This document shows positions 6,639-11,772 of a stretch of DNA of 11,772 nt, piece after piece. This DNA comes from Gammaproteobacteria bacterium (GTDB lineage Bacteria > Pseudomonadota > Gammaproteobacteria > CAISUE01): the NCBI GenBank assembly GCA_947378515.1, contig CANCKG010000006.1, forward strand, positions 1 to 11,772. The letters run 5' to 3'. Position 1 is the stretch's first letter. Each line of letters opens with the position of its first letter. A program made the position numbers and the translations under genes. The notes under the pieces were generated by a model. It was not told the DNA's origin, made no database searches, and saw only the letters and a program-made list of their open reading frames with translations.

Positions 6639-6694
6639 TGTCGACTGGTATTTTTTTCACGTATCTTACTCACTTAACCACCAATTAGATCACT

Positions 6695-8920
6695 ATGGAT
6701 GCCTCTCACCTGCTTCACCAATTAAACGACCGCCAACGCGAAGTGGTTAGCGCCAAGCCCACCCACATGCTCGTCTTAGCAGGGGCCGGCTCAGGCAAAA
6801 CCCGTGTGCTGACCCATCGTATCGCGTGGCTAATGCAGGTCGAACACGCCTCTATGCATAACATTTTAGCGGTCACCTTCACCAATAAAGCCGCTGCTGA
6901 AATGCGTCATCGGATCAGCAATATCTTACAACAACCCGCCACCGGTATGTGGATCGGCACTTTTCATAGCTTAGCGCATCGTTTACTGCGCACCCATTGG
7001 CAAGAAGCCAATTTAAGCCAAAATTTCCAGATCATCGATTCAGATGATCAGTTGCGGATGATCAAACGGATCATCGCCGCGATGAATCTGGACGATAAAC
7101 AATGGCCAGCACGCAGCGCTCAAGCTTTTATCAATGCTAAAAAAGATGAGGGCTTAAGGCCAAGGCACCTAGAAGGACACAAACTCGATTTTAGCGCCAC
7201 CATGCATTTGAAGGTTTATATCGCCTACGAACAAGCCTGTCAACAAAGTGGCTTGGTGGATTTCGCTGAATTATTATTACGCGCTTATGAATTATGGCAC
7301 CAAGCACCCGAAGTCTTAGCCCATTATCAGCGTCGCTTTGCCCATATTTTAGTTGATGAATTTCAAGATACCAATGCTATTCAATATGCGTGGTTAAAAA
7401 TGATGATCAATGGTGATAACCACATGATCATCGTCGGCGATGACGATCAATCGATTTATGGCTGGCGCGGCGCTAAAATTGAAAATATTCAACGCTTCAC
7501 CACCGACTTTGCTAACACCCAAACTATTTGCCTCGAACAAAACTATCGCTCCACCGGTAATATACTCGCCGCCGCCAATGCACTCATTTCGAACAACGAT
7601 GGCCGCTTGGGTAAAAACCTCTGGACCGAAGTGGGTCATGGTGCACCCATTTCGGTTTATGCCGCATTTAATGATTTAGAAGAAGCACGCTTCATCGTCG
7701 AGAAAATTAAAGCTTGGCTATCGGAAGGAGGGGACCGTTCCGAGTGCGCGGTGCTCTATCGCTCTAATGCCCAATCACGCGTAATCGAAGAAGCCTTCAT
7801 TCAAGGGGGGGTGCCTTATCGCATCTATGGTGGCCTGCGTTTCTTTGATCGCGCCGAAATTCGTGATGTGCTAGCGTATCTACGCCTTATCTCCAATCCC
7901 GATGATGATGCCGCCTTTGAACGGGTGATCAATACCCCAACGCGTGGTATTGGCGATGCGACCTTGGTGCAATTACGTGACTTGGCAAAAGAGAAATCTA
8001 TTCCCTTATGGCAAGCGGCTTTTGAATTAATTCATCAAAAGTTATTGACCACTCGCGCCAATGGCGCTTTACACGCTTTTTTGCAATTGATCGATGACTT
8101 GCAACATGAAACAGCTAACGTCACATTAAGCGTCATGACTGAGCGAGTCATTCAAGTCAGTGGCTTGATTCTTTATTATCAGCAAAAAGACAAGGGTGAA
8201 AAGGGCCTCGCCCGCTTAGAAAACATGCAAGAATTGGTCAATGCTACCGCCGAATACCAAGTTCCGCCCGAAGAAGATTTACCTCCGCTGCAAGCCTTTT
8301 TAAGTCATGCCGCACTCGAATCTGGCGTCGAGCAAGCCGACGAATCCCAAGCGGCGGTGCAATTAATGACGCTACACTCGGCTAAGGGCTTGGAATTTCC
8401 ACTGGTATTTTTAAGTGGCTTGGAAGAAGGTTTGTTCCCGCACAATCGTGTCATCGATGATCCTACCGGACTCGAAGAAGAACGACGTTTGTGTTATGTC
8501 GGCATCACCCGCGCCATGAAAAAATTGTATATCACTCATGCCGAATCGCGTCGCTTACATGGGGTCACCGTGCCGCATATCGCCTCGCGCTTCTTAAAAG
8601 AATTGCCAGTAGATACGCTCGAAAACATCACGCCTAAAGCTAATTTTAGCCGACCCACCAGTCATAGTAGTCATAACAATAACAGCGGCAATGGCCAAAC
8701 GGGCGCTTATAGCTTAGCCCCTTTGCCAGCTAGCTGGCAAAAAAACTTAAGCAATGACCTTGGCATGGCGATCGGTAATTCTGTACGACACCCAAGCTTT
8801 GGCGAAGGCAGCATAATCAATTTTGAAGGCAGTGGTGATCACGCACGCATTCAAGTGCACTTTAAAAAAACCGGTAGTAAATGGTTAGTCGCCGCCTACG
8901 CCAAATTGGAGCTAATATAA
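6695..8920 (+). CDS. uvrD: DNA helicase II UvrD
   Basis: This superfamily 1A 3'-5' helicase acts in nucleotide excision repair and mismatch repair and in removing bound proteins from DNA. It has 741 residues (E. coli UvrD 720). All motifs are present in order: AGAGSGKT Walker A (29-36), [13 protein letters not shown] motif Ia (59-71), DEFQDTN Walker B (221-227), [13 protein letters not shown] motif III (248-260), EQNYRST motif IV (281-287), [12 protein letters not shown] motif V (557-568) and VGITRAMKK motif VI (602-610). A Ser/Asn/His-rich linker (652-668) leads to the C-terminal Tudor-like domain ([16 protein letters not shown], 697-712), which in E. coli UvrD contacts RNA polymerase and which distinguishes UvrD from Rep. 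Its stop codon overlaps the prpD start in TAATG, implying cotranscription. Confidence 0.97.
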   Translation: MDASHLLHQLNDRQREVVSAKPTHMLVLAGAGSGKTRVLTHRIAWLMQVEHASMHNILAVTFTNKAAAEMRHRISNILQQPATGMWIGTFHSLAHRLLRTHWQEANLSQNFQIIDSDDQLRMIKRIIAAMNLDDKQWPARSAQAFINAKKDEGLRPRHLEGHKLDFSATMHLKVYIAYEQACQQSGLVDFAELLLRAYELWHQAPEVLAHYQRRFAHILVDEFQDTNAIQYAWLKMMINGDNHMIIVGDDDQSIYGWRGAKIENIQRFTTDFANTQTICLEQNYRSTGNILAAANALISNNDGRLGKNLWTEVGHGAPISVYAAFNDLEEARFIVEKIKAWLSEGGDRSECAVLYRSNAQSRVIEEAFIQGGVPYRIYGGLRFFDRAEIRDVLAYLRLISNPDDDAAFERVINTPTRGIGDATLVQLRDLAKEKSIPLWQAAFELIHQKLLTTRANGALHAFLQLIDDLQHETANVTLSVMTERVIQVSGLILYYQQKDKGEKGLARLENMQELVNATAEYQVPPEEDLPPLQAFLSHAALESGVEQADESQAAVQLMTLHSAKGLEFPLVFLSGLEEGLFPHNRVIDDPTGLEEERRLCYVGITRAMKKLYITHAESRRLHGVTVPHIASRFLKELPVDTLENITPKANFSRPTSHSSHNNNSGNGQTGAYSLAPLPASWQKNLSNDLGMAIGNSVRHPSFGEGSIINFEGSGDHARIQVHFKKTGSKWLVAAYAKLELI

Positions 8921-10365
8921 TGTTAGCAAATGTCGAAACCAATATTAAACCCGCTTACGATGCAGAAATCACCCAGATTGCTACCTATGTCTTAAATTAT
9001 ACTATTGATAGTGAATTGGCTTATGAAACGGCTCGACTATGCTTAATGGATACCTTAGGTTGTGGCATGCTAGCCTTAGGTTTTCCTGAATGCACGAAGT
9101 TATTAGGGCCAGTGGTACCAGGCACCCAGGTGCCCAATGGTACCCCAGTGCCTGGTACCTCGTTTAGTTTAGACCCCATCAAAGCCGCTTTTGATATCGG
9201 CGCAATGATTCGCTGGTTGGATTTTAATGACACGTGGCTAGCAGCCGAATGGGGTCATCCCTCGGATAATTTGGGCGGTATTTTAGCCATTGCCTCATTC
9301 ATCAGCAATCAACGCTTAAGCTGCGGGAAAACTCCCTTGATCATGCGCGATGTATTGACGGCAATGATTATGAGTCATGAAATTCAAGGGGTCCTCGCAC
9401 TCGACAATAGTTTTAACAGAGTCGGACTCGACCATGTCATTTTAGTAAAAATTGCCTCGGTCGCGGTGGTCACTAAATTACTCGGTGGGGATTTAGACAC
9501 TATTCAACGGGCGCTCTCGCTAGCCTTTGTCGATGGCCAAGCCTTACGCACTTATCGCCATACCCCTAATGCCGGTTCACGAAAATCCTGGGCAGCGGGC
9601 GATGCCACGTCTCGCGCCGTTAGCTTAAGCTTGATGGCGATCAAGGGTGAAATGGGTTATCCGAGTGCCTTAAGCGCTAAGACCTGGGGCTTTTACGATG
9701 TCAGCTTTAAGGGCCAAAAGTTTAGCATGCAGCGACCGTATGGCAGTTATGTGATGGAACATATTTTATTTAAATTATCTTTTCCAGCCGAATTTCATGC
9801 CCAAACCGCTGTCGAATGTGCCGTTCTTTTACACCCTCATGTTTTCGAGCGATTAAGTGATATCGAAAAAATCGTCTTAACCACCCATGAAAGTGCCATT
9901 CGCATCATCAGCAAAACCGGTGAATTGCATAATCCGGCCGATCGCGATCACTGCTTGCAATACATGGTCGCCATCCCCTTAATCAAAGGCACGCTAACGG
10001 CCGAAGATTATGAACAAGCTGTCGCTGCGGATCCTAGAATCGATCTATTACGCGATAAAATGGTGGTCGAAGAAGATTTAACTTACAGCCTTGATTATCA
10101 CGATCCTGCTAAACGCTCGATCGCTAATGCGATCCAAATCTTTTTTAAAGATGGCACGCACACCGATAAAATCAGTATCGAATACCCCATTGGTCACAAA
10201 CGACGTCGCCACGAAGGCATTCCGGTATTATTAACAAAATTTAGCCATGCGTTGGCAGCGCGCTTCCCCAAAGGACAAACAACTCGAATTCAAACCGCGT
10301 GCCAAGAGCAGTATCATTTTGAAAATTTATCGGTCGTTGATTTTATGAACTTGTGGCGAATTTAA
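8920..10365 (+). CDS. prpD: 2-methylcitrate dehydratase PrpD (MmgE/PrpD family)
   Basis: This enzyme dehydrates 2-methylcitrate to 2-methyl-cis-aconitate in the cytosolic methylcitrate cycle, which disposes of propionyl-CoA. It has 481 residues against 483 in E. coli PrpD and matches along its whole length: LLGPVVPGT (61-69), [20 protein letters not shown] (98-117), the [20 protein letters not shown] block near 215, [16 protein letters not shown], and the YPIGHKRRR segment near the C-terminus. The ATG at 8920 overlaps the uvrD stop (TAATG), with GGAG at 8908-8911 as ribosome site. The reading frame stays open 13 codons further back inside uvrD, but that extension has no family support. No prpB or prpC is visible in the window, so its partners must lie elsewhere. 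IDS-epimerase or other MmgE/PrpD activities are unlikely given the close match. Confidence 0.92.
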   Translation: MLANVETNIKPAYDAEITQIATYVLNYTIDSELAYETARLCLMDTLGCGMLALGFPECTKLLGPVVPGTQVPNGTPVPGTSFSLDPIKAAFDIGAMIRWLDFNDTWLAAEWGHPSDNLGGILAIASFISNQRLSCGKTPLIMRDVLTAMIMSHEIQGVLALDNSFNRVGLDHVILVKIASVAVVTKLLGGDLDTIQRALSLAFVDGQALRTYRHTPNAGSRKSWAAGDATSRAVSLSLMAIKGEMGYPSALSAKTWGFYDVSFKGQKFSMQRPYGSYVMEHILFKLSFPAEFHAQTAVECAVLLHPHVFERLSDIEKIVLTTHESAIRIISKTGELHNPADRDHCLQYMVAIPLIKGTLTAEDYEQAVAADPRIDLLRDKMVVEEDLTYSLDYHDPAKRSIANAIQIFFKDGTHTDKISIEYPIGHKRRRHEGIPVLLTKFSHALAARFPKGQTTRIQTACQEQYHFENLSVVDFMNLWRI

Positions 10366-10377
10366 TTAAAAAACAGC

Positions 10378-10472
10378 CGTTATTGAGAGGATTACGTCGT
10401 AATCCGTGGCAAACCAGTACTAAGCACAACCGTATCTGGGTGGGTTGCCATGTTACACTCTTTCTAATGACG
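10378..10472 (+). repeat. Dispersed CGTCATTGCGAG-type repeat, copy B
   Basis: The element opens with CGTTATTGAGAGG (10378-10390) and closes with CTTTCTAATGACG (10460-10472), imperfect terminal inverted repeats of the same family as copy A. Inside, CCGTGGCAAACC (10404-10415) pairs with GGGTTGCCATG (10442-10452) to form a long-looped stem. The left part aligns with copy A on the opposite strand. It fills most of the prpD-rluD gap and so either ends prpD transcription or supplies signals to rluD. No transposase is encoded; it would be a MITE-like or REP-like unit moved in trans. Confidence 0.6.
10440..10468 (+). promoter_or_regulatory. Candidate rluD promoter inside the repeat
   Basis: TTGGGT (10440-10445), 17 bases, then TCTAAT (10463-10468) gives a five-of-six -10 match and a half-matching -35, 40 bases before the rluD start. 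The -35 sits in the right arm of the repeat stem and the -10 in its terminal repeat. CAGGA at 10496-10500 is the rluD ribosome site, seven bases before the ATG. Confidence 0.3.
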
Positions 10473-10507
10473 CGTAGTTTGATCCAGCGGCAATCCAGGA
10501 ATTTATT

Positions 10508-11530
10508 ATGGTAGATGTAAACGTTATAGCCGATACAGATCTTGAAGAAAGCGAAGAAATATTAACCCTACCCATCGAGGCGATTGGCGAACGGCTCGAT
10601 AAAACCTTGGCACAATTATTACCACAGTATTCACGCGGCAATATTCAAGAATTTTTAAAAGACGGTCAAATCTTAATCGATGGAAAAATCGCCATCGGCA
10701 AATCAGCGGTCAAAGGCCATGAACAAGTATCATTGAATTTGCTACCCGAAACCGATCAAACCGAATGGCTGCCGGAGAATATTCCGCTCGATATCATTTA
10801 CGAAGATGATCATGTGTTAGTGATCAATAAACCCATTGATATGGTCGTTCATCCTGCAGCCGGTAATTGGACCGGCACTTTAGTCAATGGCTTGTTATAC
10901 CATTATCCTGCTTTAAATCATTTACCGCGTGCCGGCATCGTGCATCGCTTAGATAAAGATACTTCTGGCTTATTAGTCGTCGCTAAGACGCTATTAGCTC
11001 ATCATTCTTTGGTCAAGCAATTACAAACCCGCACTGCGAAGAGGCAATATTGTGCCCTAGTCTATGGTGAAGTGATTTGCGGCACGACAGTCAATGCCCC
11101 CTTAGGTCGAAGCCCCCATGATCGGCAAAAAATTGCCATCGTCAATCACGGTAAAGAAGCGATCACCCATTACCGGGTGCGTGAACGCTTTCAAAACTTT
11201 ACGCTCGTTAAAGTGGTCTTGGAAACTGGTCGTACTCATCAGATTCGGGTTCATTTAACGGCGGAAAATCATCCGCTGGTCGGTGATCAAACCTACGGTC
11301 ATGGTTTGCGTTTACCCAAAGGCGCCAGTGAAGAATTAAAAATCATGCTAAAAAGCTATACTCATCAAGCACTGCATGCCGAACGCTTAGCGTTTATTCA
11401 TCCGTTCACTGAAAAAATGGTTCGCTTCAAAGCGCCTTTACCGGCCGATTTTCAAGCACTGGTAACGTTATTGCAGGAAGAAAATTTAAGCACTGCGGTG
11501 GATGACGAAGATGAGTATTATTGGGATTAA
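10508..11530 (+). CDS. rluD: 23S rRNA pseudouridine synthase RluD
   Basis: This RluA-family enzyme is expected to make pseudouridines at 23S rRNA positions 1911, 1915 and 1917 in helix 69, during late 50S assembly. It has 340 residues (E. coli RluD 326). An acidic N-terminal tail (1-20) precedes the S4 RNA-binding domain, GERLDKTLAQLLPQYSRGNI (27-46) to about residue 80. The catalytic domain carries INKPIDMVVHPAAGN (106-120), the signature GIVHRLDKDTSGL with catalytic Asp149 in RLD, and ETGRTHQIRVHL (239-250). The C-terminus is also acidic (DDEDEYY). The S4 domain and the HRLDKDTSG form favour RluD over RluA; RluC is the less likely alternative. It lies downstream of a repeat and runs convergent with a toxin-antitoxin remnant, its stop one base from that frame's stop. 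Confidence 0.93.
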   Translation: MVDVNVIADTDLEESEEILTLPIEAIGERLDKTLAQLLPQYSRGNIQEFLKDGQILIDGKIAIGKSAVKGHEQVSLNLLPETDQTEWLPENIPLDIIYEDDHVLVINKPIDMVVHPAAGNWTGTLVNGLLYHYPALNHLPRAGIVHRLDKDTSGLLVVAKTLLAHHSLVKQLQTRTAKRQYCALVYGEVICGTTVNAPLGRSPHDRQKIAIVNHGKEAITHYRVRERFQNFTLVKVVLETGRTHQIRVHLTAENHPLVGDQTYGHGLRLPKGASEELKIMLKSYTHQALHAERLAFIHPFTEKMVRFKAPLPADFQALVTLLQEENLSTAVDDEDEYYWD

Positions 11531-11531
11531 T

Positions 11532-11693
11532 TCAGACGACGGCTTGATCTAGGGTATCGGTAATACATTTATTAATACTCAAGTGCTGCTGTTCAGCGGC
11601 AATGGCAATGCGACGATGCAACTCAGGCCCTAAACGCACCAGCAATTCTCGGTGAAAACCCACTATAACCCGCACTGCTATCAGTTTTAATAG
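11532..11693 (-). pseudogene. HicB-like antitoxin remnant (C-terminal RHH part)
   Basis: A 53-codon minus-strand frame ends in TGA at 11532-11534 and reads RELLVRLGPELHRRIAIAAE followed by QQHLSINKCITDTL. This matches the C-terminal ribbon-helix-helix DNA-binding part of HicB-family antitoxins, where a GKF(V)VRLP-ELH-L...A...G-SLN pattern is typical. The N-terminal HicB fold is missing. In the same frame a TGA at 11694-11696 interrupts it, and the frame upstream (ESQQFSAKPLAQMLRHFKDF and on, 11697-11771, open to the window edge) does not look like HicB. No HicA toxin is seen. It is therefore probably a truncated relic rather than a working antitoxin; a short RHH protein from an internal GTG or TTG start is the alternative. 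Confidence 0.5.
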
Positions 11694-11766
11694 TCAAAAG
11701 TCTACGAAATGAAAATCTTTAAAGTGCCGCAGCATCTGGGCTAGAGGCTTCGCCGAGAATTGCTGG
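11639..11766. repeat. 18-bp inverted repeat bracketing ~92 bp
   Basis: CCAGCAATTCTCGGTGAA (11639-11656) is repeated in inverse orientation as TTCGCCGAGAATTGCTGG (11749-11766), 17 of 18 bases identical. The left arm lies inside the HicB-like remnant and encodes its HRELLV residues on the minus strand. The 92 bases between are AT-rich in the middle and hold the frame-breaking TGA. The arrangement could be the ends of a small inserted element or a local inversion scar; the right side is cut by the window edge. Confidence 0.6.
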
Positions 11767-11772
11767 CTTTCA

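Noticed and set aside
6628..6650. LexA (SOS) box upstream of uvrD
   Set aside because: CTGTTATAATTGTCGAC starts like a LexA site but lacks the second half CAG at the right spacing, so SOS control is not supported.
8881..8919. Longer prpD start with 13 extra residues inside uvrD
   Set aside because: The ATG at 8881 has no family support and sits in the UvrD Tudor-domain codons. The ATG at 8920 has GGAG at proper distance and gives the normal protein length.
9114..9159. 12-bp inverted repeat GGTACCAGGCAC / GTGCCTGGTACC inside prpD
   Set aside because: It lies in the conserved [16 protein letters not shown] segment, which is colinear with other PrpD proteins. The palindrome arises from repeated Val-Pro-Gly-Thr codons rather than an inserted repeat.
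10445..10468. TTGCCA as the -35 box for rluD
   Set aside because: It is only 12 bases from the TCTAAT box, too close for a sigma-70 promoter.

Overview
The window reads as chromosome of a gammaproteobacterium, most likely of the order Legionellales (Coxiella/Legionella relatives). The best markers are a Com1-type periplasmic thiol oxidoreductase next to a SlyB-type glycine-zipper lipoprotein, a UvrD with a C-terminal Tudor-like domain, an RluD, a full-length PrpD and a YeiE-like LysR regulator. Base composition is moderately AT-rich. The lineage is an inference from protein resemblance; no rRNA or tRNA gene is present to confirm it.

Layout. Positions 1-194 hold what looks like the degraded 3' end of an IS605-type tnpB gene (minus strand) with its hairpins, ending against the stop codon of a large SNF2-family helicase gene (191-3121, minus). 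Upstream of the helicase on the same strand is a LysR-family regulator (3259-4128, minus). It diverges across a 98-bp AT-rich gap from an unrecognised 198-residue protein (4227-4823, plus). Positions 4824-5091 are non-coding and hold a copy of a CGTCATTGCGAG-type dispersed repeat and two palindromes. Next come slyB (5092-5649) and com1 (5675-6526), a two-gene envelope unit on the minus strand. This unit diverges from uvrD (6695-8920, plus). prpD (8920-10365) overlaps the uvrD stop codon by one base. A second copy of the dispersed repeat (10378-10472) separates prpD from rluD (10508-11530). The right edge holds a remnant of a HicB-like antitoxin on the minus strand, one base from the rluD stop, and part of an inverted repeat.

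Functionally this is mostly housekeeping: DNA repair and remodelling (UvrD, SNF2), ribosome modification (RluD), propionate catabolism (PrpD), and envelope and disulfide chemistry (SlyB, Com1). Accessory elements are broken and lie between genes. I see no intact mobile element, CRISPR array or defence system. The least explained items are the orphan TnpB/omega-RNA-like tail, the divergent LysR/unknown-protein pair, the uvrD-prpD coupling without other prp genes, the dispersed repeat placed at the rluD promoter, and the HicB remnant with its inverted repeat.
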